The position numbers were made by a program, and so were the translations under genes. This document shows, one piece after another, positions 1 to 7,054 of a stretch of 15,199 nucleotides of DNA. Origin of the DNA: Mucilaginibacter sp. (GTDB lineage Bacteria; Bacteroidota; Bacteroidia; Sphingobacteriales; Sphingobacteriaceae); assembly GCA_019235595.1 (NCBI GenBank), contig JAFAKI010000301.1, positions 1 to 15,199 of the forward strand, read 5' to 3'. The stretch's first letter is position 1; every line of letters begins with the position of its first letter. Below the pieces are notes generated by a model, which was given only the letters and a program-made list of their open reading frames with translations, did not search any database and was not told where the DNA came from.

Positions 1-69
1 GCTGATTAAAAAACGATACTTGTTTAGATAGTTCCGTTTTAAGGTAAGGTCATTGTTGATGTTCCGCAT
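1..69 (-). CDS. Partial N terminus of an unidentified protein, running off the left edge
   Basis: On the minus strand an ATG at 69-67 opens a frame of 23 codons that stays open to the window edge. The peptide begins MRNINNDLTLKRNYLNKYRF and is rich in Asn, Lys, Arg and Tyr. A strong ribosome-binding sequence, AAGGAG, lies at 85-80, about ten bases before the ATG. This is unusual for the window, where other genes lack one. The basic, Tyr-rich start is reminiscent of the N terminus of some integrase-core transposases of Bacteroidota, but 23 residues cannot establish that. The frame is short enough to be open by chance, so the Shine-Dalgarno match is the main support. Confidence 0.4.
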   Translation of the reverse strand, partial: MRNINNDLTLKRNYLNKYRFLIS

Positions 70-79
70 AACGTATTAG

Positions 80-85
80 CTCCTT
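80..85 (-). promoter_or_regulatory. Shine-Dalgarno-like AAGGAG before the left-edge gene
   Basis: Read on the minus strand, 85-80 is AAGGAG, a perfect anti-16S match, ten bases ahead of the ATG at 69. No other gene start in the window has a comparable site. Confidence 0.45.
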
Positions 86-124
86 CTTTAAAGCTAATTC
101 TATTACCGAATTATCTGACCTTTA

Positions 125-231
125 CAATTGCGATGAACGGCCAGAGGGGTGAAGAAGCAATCGCGAACTATACAGGGCGAAAATGCAAGACCGCTCTGCG
201 CAGTTCGCGATTGCCACACTACGTTCGCAAT
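125..231. repeat. Interspersed inverted-repeat element with two nested stems
   Basis: The inner arms are a perfect 13-base inverted repeat, GCAATCGCGAACT at 157-169 and its reverse complement at 202-214, around a 32-base loop. The outer arms are ATTGCGA (127-133) and TCGCAAT (225-231), with ACG-like flanks that also pair in part. The minus strand could be read as a Cys/Arg-rich peptide containing CHCERS, a spurious translation I have often seen from dispersed repeats in Bacteroidota genomes. I therefore treat it as a non-coding dispersed repeat, not a gene. It sits between two divergent genes. Its copy number elsewhere cannot be seen from this window. Confidence 0.7.
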
Positions 232-360
232 GACATAGTTGCTTGCGGATTCCATTCAAATTCATGCGCAAGATAACCTTAGCATTATTTTTGAAACCCT
301 CAACCACAGATGTTGACAATTATTTAACACAAAACCCTTTTATTTAAGCCGGAATCTTTT

Positions 361-368
361 TACGTTTG
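361..368 (+). promoter_or_regulatory. Bacteroidota -7 box for the SNF2 gene
   Basis: TACGTTTG is a perfect match to TAnnTTTG. The expected -33 position, 19 bases upstream, holds only a T run (338-341), so that half is weak. The predicted leader before the ATG at 414 is roughly 40 bases. Confidence 0.5.
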
Positions 369-413
369 AATTTTTTCTTGATGTAACTTCTCTTTCTTTT
401 TTACCTATAGAGA

Positions 414-3308
414 ATGTTACGCGTCGATAGCACCAAACCCTGCCAAATTATCTATGCCGTATGCCGGCACGAGTACCTATCGTATGTGCTTGAGCCGCAT
501 ATTGTCCAACTTAATCCCAATGGCGAGTTTTCTTTAACTTATCAGCGACTTTTTTGCACCACTGCCAAAGAGTTCAGCGAATTTTTGGATGAGACCGATT
601 TTAAACTGATCAGGCTGTTGGAGGAGATGGAGCAGGGTAACGTTATCAAAAAATTCTACAAGAAGCCCATCCGTCCTTTTGAGTTTTTTGGAAAGATATT
701 TAACGAGCAACTTTTTGATACTATTCGCCCTAAAATAGAAAAGCGCATGGCCGAGGCTTTGGGCATGCTCCATAATAAAGAGATATACCTGATGAGCAAG
801 GAGGGCTACCCTGCCGAACGTAAGTTGCAGATTGCCACCGAAGCAGCATCTGTGCTGTTCCATTTTAGGCGCGACGATACCGAGATCAGGTACTTCCCTA
901 CCATCAAATACCAGGGCATGCGGATTGAGTTCATGTTCAAAAATGCCGAGATCATTTGTAACCACCCCGCATGGATGCTGCTGGATGACACGCTATATTA
1001 TTTCGATAGAGAGATAGAAGGCAAAAAGCTGATGCCCTTTCTGAATAAGAGGTACATCGCTATCCCGCGTTCCTCAGAAGTATCCTACTTTGAAAAGTTT
1101 GTAGCGCCATTGATAGAAAAGCATAATGTGTATGCTGAAGGCTTTACCATCAATACAGAAAAATACGATGCGAAGCCTGTCCTCAAACCCATTTATGTAG
1201 AAGGCGGCACCTCGCAATTGCAGTTATGTTTTAGGTATGCCGGTTATATTTTTCCTTATGGCGATGGCAGGCATGTGTCGGTTAGGATGGAGCAGAATGG
1301 CGATGACTATATCTTCCATCGTATCAAACGCTCTGTTACCTGGGAAAAAAATAAACTGCAGTTTTTAGAAGAAAAGGGCTTGCATATTGTTTCCTCATTG
1401 TTTCAGAACCTTGAGGTGACCAATACTGACGAAGATGCTGATCAGTCGCTATCCATATTCGAATGGCTCAATATACATCATGATGCGTTGATGGCCGAGG
1501 GCTTTGAGATAGAGCAGCCCGAAGGACAAAAGCGCTATTTATTCGGCAGCAGCAAGATCGATGTAGAAGTAACAGAAAACAACGACTGGTTTGATATTTA
1601 CGCCGTGGTTTATTTCGGGCCATATAAAATACCGTTCATCCAGCTCAAAAATCATATCCTGAACCGCAAAAAGGAATTCACTTTGCCTAATGGTGAGATA
1701 GCTGTGATACCCGAAAAATGGTTTTCACAATACAGCAACTTGCTGCATTTTTCGGAAGGCGGTGAAGCCTTGAAACTGCGCCGGCATCACATAGGTCTGG
1801 TAAATGAACTGGCTGACGGAGAGTTGGCGGGCGTGACCATGAGCCGTAAGCTTCAAAAACTGAGTGAGTTTGAAGATGTGGGCGATATTTCGATGCCGCA
1901 TTGCTTCAAGGGCAGCTTAAGACCCTATCAAAAAGCCGGCTTCAACTGGTTCCACTTTTTGCAGAACTACCACTTTGGCGGATGTCTTGCTGATGACATG
2001 GGTTTGGGTAAAACCATCCAAACGCTTGCCTTGCTACAAAAGCACAAGGAAGATACCGAGGCGGCAAGTGGCAAAAGCACTTCGCTCATCATTATGCCTA
2101 CATCGCTCATTTACAACTGGATGAATGAGGCTAAAAAGTTCACGCCAAAGTTGCGCATTATGGTGCATACGGGTACATTTCGCTATAAGTCACCGGAGAC
2201 CTTTGCTAACTATGATGTGGTGATCACCACATATGGCATTACCCGGATAGATATTGAACTGTTCAAGACATACTTCTTCGATTATATTATACTCGACGAA
2301 AGTCAGAATATTAAAAATCCTTCGTCAAAATCATATCAGTCGGTGAAGCAATTAAAATCACGCTTTAAGCTGATATTGAGCGGTACGCCGGTTGAGAACT
2401 CAGTGAATGACCTTTGGACACAGATGTCGTTTATTAACCCGGGCTTACTGGGCAGTCAGCAGTTTTTTCAGAATGAGTTTGTAACGCCGATAGAAAAGAA
2501 AAAGGATGAGGATAAAGCGCGCAAACTACAAGCGTTGATCAAACCCTTTATTTTACGCCGTACCAAGGAGCAGGTGGCCACCGAATTACCGCCAAAAACA
2601 GAAAACCTGTTCTACTGCAAAATGAGCGACGAACAGGCCAGTGTTTATGAAAAGGTAAAATCGGAGTACCGCAATGAATTGCTGAGGAGCCTGGAGGATG
2701 GCACCTTTGCGCAAACGCAAATACAGGTTTTACAGGGTTTGATCAAACTCAGGCAGATTGCTAACCATCCCTCAATGATTGATGAGCAATATGAAGGTGA
2801 CTCTGGTAAATTTGAGGACGTGGTACATACCTTATCCAATGTTTTGGACGGCGGTCACAAGGTATTGGTGTTTTCGCAGTTTGTAAAGCAACTGTCTATC
2901 TACCGCAACCATTTGGAGCGCGAAGGCATCCCTTATGTTTACCTGGATGGCAGCACACAAAACCGTGGCGATGTGGTAAAACGTTTCCAGGAGGATGAAA
3001 AAACAAGGGTTTTCTTAATATCGATCAAAGCGGGCGGCGTAGGTTTAAACCTGACCGAAGCCGATTACGTATTCATCCTCGACCCATGGTGGAACCCGGC
3101 CGTAGAGCAGCAGGCAATTGACCGTACACACCGCATCGGGCAGACCAAGAATGTGTTCATCTACAAATTCATTACCAAAGATTCGGTTGAGGAAAAGATA
3201 CTGGCATTGCAAAACCGCAAACTAAAGGTAGCCCGTTCCCTTATTACTACCGAAGAAAGCTTTATCAAATCGCTTTCTCCGGAGGATATTAAAGAGATAT
3301 TGGGGTAA
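414..3308 (+). CDS. SNF2/Rad54-family DEAD/DEAH-box helicase
   Basis: This is an ATP-dependent double-stranded-DNA translocase of the Swi2/Snf2 (RapA-like) superfamily 2 type, 964 residues. The N-terminal half (about 1-495) is a bacterial extension that I cannot assign to a named domain; no CxC zinc-finger (SWIM) pattern is evident in it. The helicase core starts near 500 with LRPYQ. Walker A is DDMGLGKT at 527-534 (K533). Walker B is the DESQ form at 628-631. SGTP (motif III) is at 656-659. In the second lobe SIKAGGVGLN starts at 870, and motif VI, DRTHRIGQ, is at 903-910 with the arginine finger. All catalytic residues are present and the length is usual for Bacteroidota members. The start at 414 fits a -7 box at 361-368. 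Partners are unknown: no methyltransferase, nuclease or restriction gene lies nearby, so a general role in transcription recycling or DNA repair is more likely than defence. The family assignment is firm and the cellular role is not. Confidence 0.95.
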   Translation: MLRVDSTKPCQIIYAVCRHEYLSYVLEPHIVQLNPNGEFSLTYQRLFCTTAKEFSEFLDETDFKLIRLLEEMEQGNVIKKFYKKPIRPFEFFGKIFNEQLFDTIRPKIEKRMAEALGMLHNKEIYLMSKEGYPAERKLQIATEAASVLFHFRRDDTEIRYFPTIKYQGMRIEFMFKNAEIICNHPAWMLLDDTLYYFDREIEGKKLMPFLNKRYIAIPRSSEVSYFEKFVAPLIEKHNVYAEGFTINTEKYDAKPVLKPIYVEGGTSQLQLCFRYAGYIFPYGDGRHVSVRMEQNGDDYIFHRIKRSVTWEKNKLQFLEEKGLHIVSSLFQNLEVTNTDEDADQSLSIFEWLNIHHDALMAEGFEIEQPEGQKRYLFGSSKIDVEVTENNDWFDIYAVVYFGPYKIPFIQLKNHILNRKKEFTLPNGEIAVIPEKWFSQYSNLLHFSEGGEALKLRRHHIGLVNELADGELAGVTMSRKLQKLSEFEDVGDISMPHCFKGSLRPYQKAGFNWFHFLQNYHFGGCLADDMGLGKTIQTLALLQKHKEDTEAASGKSTSLIIMPTSLIYNWMNEAKKFTPKLRIMVHTGTFRYKSPETFANYDVVITTYGITRIDIELFKTYFFDYIILDESQNIKNPSSKSYQSVKQLKSRFKLILSGTPVENSVNDLWTQMSFINPGLLGSQQFFQNEFVTPIEKKKDEDKARKLQALIKPFILRRTKEQVATELPPKTENLFYCKMSDEQASVYEKVKSEYRNELLRSLEDGTFAQTQIQVLQGLIKLRQIANHPSMIDEQYEGDSGKFEDVVHTLSNVLDGGHKVLVFSQFVKQLSIYRNHLEREGIPYVYLDGSTQNRGDVVKRFQEDEKTRVFLISIKAGGVGLNLTEADYVFILDPWWNPAVEQQAIDRTHRIGQTKNVFIYKFITKDSVEEKILALQNRKLKVARSLITTEESFIKSLSPEDIKEILG

Positions 3309-3312
3309 GCTT

Positions 3313-3347
3313 GATTTCGGAAGTCGGAATGTTGATTGCGGAATTGA
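3313..3347. repeat. Degenerate heptamer array (single arm) after the SNF2 gene
   Basis: Five consecutive 7-base words, starting at 3313, 3320, 3327, 3334 and 3341, all begin with GA, and a CGGAA core recurs at 7- or 14-base steps (from 3318, 3325 and 3339). The array starts four bases after the stop codon. The opposite arm is almost absent: only AATTCCGC at 3407-3414 complements GCGGAATT at 3338-3345. It looks like a decayed member of the palindromic word arrays at 4295, 9514, 11506 and 12804. Confidence 0.5.
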
Positions 3348-3453
3348 ATTAAGTTATATTTTACTCTTAAGGCAACACATTCTCTGGTGCTTAACGTAAT
3401 TAAACAAATTCCGCTTAATATTGTATAACCATTACTCAAAAAGCACAATTACC

Positions 3454-4296
3454 ATGAAAAAGTTATCTCTCTTTATTTTAATGATTTTTAGCAGTGTATT
3501 TGCTTTTAGTCAGAGCAAAATGGCCTGCTGTAAAGAGTCGGCCACGCAAAAGTTCGCCATGCTCGCTTCTGACAAAAAGTTTGTAATGTCTCATGCTAAT
3601 CCCCGGCCGTATCATTTTCAAAGTACCATTGGCAAAGCCATAACCTACAAAACAGCAGATGGCAAAGAGGCCAACGCTTTTGAAATAAAAGCCAAGAAAT
3701 CGACTAACAACTGGCTTTTTGTGATACACGAATGGTGGGGATTGAATGATTTTGTGAAGCACGAATCGAAAAAAATATACAATGACCTGGGCGATGTAAA
3801 TGTGCTCGATCTGGATTTATATGACGGCAAAGTGGCTACCACCCGCGAAGATGCAGGCAAATTTATGCAGGCTGTAAAAGAAGACCGTGCACAGGCTATT
3901 ATTAAAGGCGCGGTGGCTTATGTCGGTCCCAATGCACATATCGCTACTATAGGCTGGTGTTTTGGCGGAGGATGGAGCTTGCAGGCAAGTATACTGGCAG
4001 GCAAACAAGATGTAGCCTGCGTAATGTACTATGGCATGCCCGAACAGGATATAAATAAATTGAAAACCCTGCATGCGGATGTCTTGGGCAATTTTGCCAA
4101 TAAAGATGGATGGATTAACCCTAAAGTAGTGGCCCAATTTGAAGCAAACATGAAAGCTGCCGGTAAAAAACTGGAGGTGCATCAATATGATGCCGATCAT
4201 GGTTTTGCCAACCCGAGCAATCCCATTTATGATAGTGGAGCTACTAAAGATGCCTATGCGCATACTATTGCTTTTTTGAAACCACGATTAAAATAG
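3454..4296 (+). CDS. Secreted dienelactone-hydrolase-family protein
   Basis: This is an alpha/beta hydrolase of the dienelactone hydrolase (DLH) family, 280 residues. I chose the ATG at 3454 over an upstream in-frame TTG (3421) because it starts a clean signal peptide: MKKL, then a hydrophobic stretch to about residue 19, then Ser/Gln and a small Cys-containing segment (ACC). The protein is therefore probably exported to the periplasm. The family nucleophile is Cys149 in GWCFGGG. The acid is probably Asp198 (ANKDGW) and the base His229 (DADHGF). Glu93 in HEWWG matches the glutamate that activates the cysteine in DLH enzymes. DLH proper opens dienelactones in chloroaromatic breakdown. Most bacterial homologues have unknown ester or lactone substrates, and no aromatic pathway is nearby. 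A one-mismatch -7 box (TAATATTG, 3416-3423) precedes it. Family certain; substrate unknown. Confidence 0.9.
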   Translation: MKKLSLFILMIFSSVFAFSQSKMACCKESATQKFAMLASDKKFVMSHANPRPYHFQSTIGKAITYKTADGKEANAFEIKAKKSTNNWLFVIHEWWGLNDFVKHESKKIYNDLGDVNVLDLDLYDGKVATTREDAGKFMQAVKEDRAQAIIKGAVAYVGPNAHIATIGWCFGGGWSLQASILAGKQDVACVMYYGMPEQDINKLKTLHADVLGNFANKDGWINPKVVAQFEANMKAAGKKLEVHQYDADHGFANPSNPIYDSGATKDAYAHTIAFLKPRLK

Positions 4297-4386
4297 TTTG
4301 CAGTTGCCAGTTTGCAGTTTGCAATTGAGATAAATTGACCGGCGACTGCAAACTGCTTACCGCCCACTGTAAACTGCTAACTGCTT
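4295..4386. repeat. Palindromic heptamer array, word ACTGCNN
   Basis: The left arm has four 7-base words of the form NNGCAGT or close variants (from 4298, 4305, 4312 and 4319). The right arm has six back-to-back words of the form ACTGCNN or close variants in perfect 7-base register (from 4345, 4352, 4359, 4366, 4373 and 4380). The arms are reverse complements; the best exact stem is GCAGTTTGCA (4314-4323) with 4347-4356. The array begins inside the TAG stop codon of the hydrolase gene and ends about 30 bases before the next start. Folded RNA would give a long imperfect hairpin that could act as a terminator or mRNA stabiliser; that role is inferred. Confidence 0.85.
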
Positions 4387-4415
4387 TTTCGTAACATTGC
4401 AGAAAAATTTACCTG

Positions 4416-5387
4416 TTGACATCTTCGGCCAAGAAAATATTTTCGTACCTGCTCAAGGGAGTGATCCTGGTTTTGGCAGGTCTTTTTATTTATCACCGGG
4501 TCAATAACAATACCAACCTCAAGCAGTTCGAAACACTCATCTCTCATATCAGCAATCGACAGGTAGTTATCACCATGACATTTGTAGTGCTGCTGATGGT
4601 GGTTAACTGGTTGCTGGAGTCATTTAAATGGCAATATCTTGCCCGCGCTTTAGTTAGAGTATCGATATGGGAAGCCATAGAAGCTGTTTTTTGCGGGCTA
4701 ACCTGGGCCATATTCACCCCTAACCGCATCGGCGAATACGGCGGCCGCGTGATGTTCCTCCCCAATCGCAAACGTATACACGGCGTATTTGCAATGGCGG
4801 TAGGGTCGTTCGGCCAAAATGTGATCACAAATATTACTGGTCTGCTGGCTTCGCTATGGTTTATCTATTATTTCTTGAACATCAATACCTGGCTTTACTT
4901 AGGGATCGCAGTTTTGGTGGTAGCCTTTTTGATTTTGTTGAATATCTTTTACTTCAATATCAAATGGTTGGTCGGTCTTTTAGACCGGATTCGATTCCTC
5001 GAAAAATACCGTCGCTTTTTCGACATCATGGGCCGGTATTCGCATCGGGAATTATTGACGGTCATCGGCTATAGTCTTGCCCGTTTTTTTGTATTCTCGT
5101 TTCAATATTATTTAGTCATTCATTTGCTGCTGCCCGACCTACCGTTTTTTCAAATGATGATGACGGTGATTGTCTTTATTTTCATCCAGTCAGCCATGCC
5201 TTCGCTTGATCTGCTGGATATTGGCGTGCGCAGTTTTACCGCAGCGCATTTATTTTCATACATAACTAACCAGCAATTAGCTATAATTGCAGCAGTATCG
5301 TCGATATGGCTGGTTAACCTGATCATTCCGGCTGCTTTGGGTTCAGTATTCGTTTTAAAATTGAGGTTTTTTGATCGCACTGCATAG
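4416..5387 (+). CDS. LPG_synthase_TM / flippase-like integral membrane protein
   Basis: This is a polytopic membrane protein of 323 residues with roughly eight hydrophobic segments (near 12-28, 49-66, 87-101, 121-144, 158-182, 212-230, 236-258 and 288-315). It resembles the transmembrane domain of lysylphosphatidylglycerol synthase (MprF-type, UPF0104). It lacks the soluble aminoacyl-transfer domain, so it is not an LPG synthase. The segment NRIGEYGGR at 103-111, after the third helix, matches the conserved R-x-GE-type loop of the family. Stand-alone members are thought to move or bind lipid-linked substrates. The start must be non-ATG: the frame opens after a stop at 4392-4394, and only ATT, CTG and TTG (4416) precede the first helix; TTG is preferred. 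The downstream glycosyltransferase overlaps its end by 17 bases, so the two are translationally linked, and a joint role in glycolipid or surface-polymer assembly is inferred. Confidence 0.85.
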   Translation: MTSSAKKIFSYLLKGVILVLAGLFIYHRVNNNTNLKQFETLISHISNRQVVITMTFVVLLMVVNWLLESFKWQYLARALVRVSIWEAIEAVFCGLTWAIFTPNRIGEYGGRVMFLPNRKRIHGVFAMAVGSFGQNVITNITGLLASLWFIYYFLNINTWLYLGIAVLVVAFLILLNIFYFNIKWLVGLLDRIRFLEKYRRFFDIMGRYSHRELLTVIGYSLARFFVFSFQYYLVIHLLLPDLPFFQMMMTVIVFIFIQSAMPSLDLLDIGVRSFTAAHLFSYITNQQLAIIAAVSSIWLVNLIIPAALGSVFVLKLRFFDRTA

Positions 5388-6501
5388 TTACATATCCTTA
5401 TTGCTTACCGGATTATATCTTTTCGTGTTGGCGTACCTTATCATAGGCTGGGCCAGGCTGAAACGACCTGTTTTCAATAATTCGGTACCATCAACCAAAG
5501 TAACGGTAATGATAGCCGCCCGCAATGAAGAAGCAAAGATCAGATATACCATTGACGACCTGCTTGCCCAAGATTATCCCAAACATTTAACGGAGATCAT
5601 CATGGTGGACGATCACTCTACCGATAAAACGGCTGAGATCATCCGTACTTATGAAGACCGGGGAGTCAAACTGTTGCAATTGAATGAGGATAAACCACTC
5701 AATTCTTACAAAAAGAAAGCAATAGCGAAAGCAATCGACCTGTCCAGCGGTACGCTTATGGTAGCAACCGACGCCGATTGCCGCATGGGACCGAAATGGT
5801 TGTCTACTATCGTCAATTATTATGAAACCAATAATTCGGTAATGATCTCATCTCCGGTAGCCTATTTTGAAGAGCGGGGCTTGTTCGAATATATGCAAAC
5901 GCTCGAATTCTCGTACCTCATTGGTATAGGTGCATCCTTTATCGGCAACGGACGGGCGTCTACTTGCAACGGCGCTAACCTGGCATACCGTAAAGATGTT
6001 TTTTACGAAGTCGGCGGTTTTAAAGGTATTGACGACCTGGCCTCAGGTGATGATGAATTATTGTTGCAAAAAGTGGCTGTCCGTTATCCCGGTCGAATAG
6101 GTTTTTTAAAATCAAGAGAAGCGATAGTTTATACCCATGCCAAACATACGCTCAAAGAATTTTTGCAACAGCGCAGGCGATGGGCGTCCAAGTCAACCAA
6201 ATACAAGGACAAAAAGATAGTAGCTCTGGCAGTAGGCATCTGGTTATTTAATGTTTCGCTGCTGGTGAACCTGGTATTGGGCTTTTATAATGTCTATTTT
6301 TTTAAATTACTGGCTTTGCAATTTTTGTTGAAGTACCTGTTTGAATTAGCTTTTCTTTTGCCGATCACTTCATTTTTTAAACGCACCGCGTTGGTTGCCT
6401 TGCTCATTTTCCTTATCCCAATACATGTTATATATTTTGTTTACATTGGCTTAATTGGCAACAGTCGTAAATACGTTTGGAAAGACCGCGTGGTGAGATA
6501 A
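5371..6501 (+). CDS. Membrane-anchored family 2 glycosyltransferase
   Basis: This is a processive-type GT2 (GT-A fold) enzyme of 376 residues. An N-terminal membrane helix (about 7-28) is followed by the catalytic domain and two or three C-terminal helices (about 283-305, 311-335 and 340-363). Visible motifs are the nucleotide-binding VDDHS (D80, D81), the metal-binding DAD (D134-D136), the catalytic-base region GDDE (227-229) and QQRRRW (266-271), the Q/RxxRW signature. It transfers a sugar from a nucleotide donor on the cytoplasmic face; donor and acceptor are not evident. The start is forced: an in-frame stop lies at 5362-5364 and the only start codon before the first helix is TTG at 5371, inside the preceding gene. 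It therefore overlaps the flippase-like gene by 17 bases and is probably coupled to it. The next gene is on the opposite strand, so the operon ends here. Confidence 0.93.
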   Translation: MIALHSYISLLLTGLYLFVLAYLIIGWARLKRPVFNNSVPSTKVTVMIAARNEEAKIRYTIDDLLAQDYPKHLTEIIMVDDHSTDKTAEIIRTYEDRGVKLLQLNEDKPLNSYKKKAIAKAIDLSSGTLMVATDADCRMGPKWLSTIVNYYETNNSVMISSPVAYFEERGLFEYMQTLEFSYLIGIGASFIGNGRASTCNGANLAYRKDVFYEVGGFKGIDDLASGDDELLLQKVAVRYPGRIGFLKSREAIVYTHAKHTLKEFLQQRRRWASKSTKYKDKKIVALAVGIWLFNVSLLVNLVLGFYNVYFFKLLALQFLLKYLFELAFLLPITSFFKRTALVALLIFLIPIHVIYFVYIGLIGNSRKYVWKDRVVR

Positions 6502-6524
6502 AAACAAAATTACGTTTAATAACT

Positions 6525-6716
6525 TTATTCGTTGCGGTTGTGTTTTAGCATGTAATCCGCTTGCTCTTGGGAAATGCTACCAGACATTTCTTCTGATAGT
6601 TTCTTTGTGGCTGTTTGAGGTGATTCTTTAACTATGTGGATGAGATTTAAGTACTCAAGATCCTCAATGATTTTTAGTGCCTTATTATTCGTGATTTTTA
6701 CGGTGAGAGTCTCCAT
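6525..6716 (-). CDS. Small antitoxin-like hypothetical protein
   Basis: A 63-residue protein starts METLTVKITNNKALKIIEDL and ends in a charged tail rich in Asn, Arg and Glu. A beta-strand-like N terminus, a KAL-x(2)-IEDLE helix, then a loop and a second helix (EEMSGSISQEQADYML) resemble the short antitoxin-like proteins common in Bacteroidota, which often precede RelE/ParE- or PIN-type toxins. No toxin is next to it: the glycosyltransferase ends 23 bases beyond its stop on the other strand, and upstream is gene-free. It may be an orphan antitoxin or an unrelated small regulator. A perfect -7 box lies upstream at 6743-6736. The coding call is supported by the conserved-looking N terminus, the ATG start and the promoter; the function is a guess. 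Confidence 0.7.
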   Translation of the reverse strand: METLTVKITNNKALKIIEDLEYLNLIHIVKESPQTATKKLSEEMSGSISQEQADYMLKHNRNE

Positions 6717-6735
6717 CTCTAATACGCTGTAAAAA

Positions 6736-6743
6736 CAAATCTA
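6736..6743 (-). promoter_or_regulatory. Bacteroidota -7 box for the antitoxin-like gene
   Basis: On the minus strand 6743-6736 reads TAGATTTG, a perfect TAnnTTTG match, about 20 bases before the ATG at 6716. A TTTTTTG stretch lies upstream, but its TTG is only 14 bases away, shorter than the usual spacing. Confidence 0.4.
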
Positions 6744-6803
6744 ACTAATATATATAACAAAAAACTGTTTACCCAGAGCATCGTTCTTAAAGCCTTACTG
6801 GCA

Positions 6804-6949
6804 ATTTTGGCTAAAGCCCTTCTATCTTGTTATGCTTTCCGCCCCATAAATGGGACGGCAATGAATTTTACATTTATATTTTATACTTCATTGCCGTTGG
6901 CTTCAGCCAACGATCAACTAGATGTAGTTAAATGGCTTTAGCCTAAAAT
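6804..6949. repeat. Nested inverted-repeat (MITE- or REP-like) element
   Basis: The gap of 338 bases between 6717 and 7054 has no gene and is dominated by this element. Its outer ends are near-perfect inverted repeats: ATTTTGGCTAAAGCC at 6804-6818 against 6934-6949, differing by one inserted base. Inside are four further dyads. CCCAT/ATGGG lies at 6843-6854. An exact 11-base pair, ACGGCAATGAA, is at 6855-6865 and 6887-6897. An 8-base stem, CGTTGGCT, lies at 6895-6902 and 6905-6912. AACTA/TAGTT lies at 6916-6929. The boundaries defined by inverted termini and the lack of coding content fit a small non-autonomous mobile or REP-type element. No target-site duplication could be identified with confidence. 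Confidence 0.7.
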
Positions 6950-7054
6950 ATACGCCCGACTTTCTAAGAGCGACTTTCCTTGATACTTTAACAAAACCTT
7001 TGCCATTAACCATAAATAAGCGATATTTAGCCAACTGATCTATTTCGAAAAGCA

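Noticed and set aside
122..319. Minus-strand 65-codon frame containing CHCERS
   Set aside because: It coincides with the inverted repeat at 125-231, has biased repeat-derived sequence, and lacks any recognisable domain; treated as a non-coding repeat.
414..3308. SNF2 helicase as part of a DISARM-like or other defence island
   Set aside because: No methyltransferase, phospholipase-D, nuclease or other defence gene is nearby; the flanks are housekeeping and envelope genes.
4295..4386. CRISPR-like array
   Set aside because: The unit is only 7 bases with no spacers, and the second half is the reverse complement of the first. There are no cas genes.
4416..5387. MprF lysylphosphatidylglycerol synthase
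   Set aside because: Only the membrane domain is present at 323 residues; the soluble aminoacyl-transferase domain is missing.
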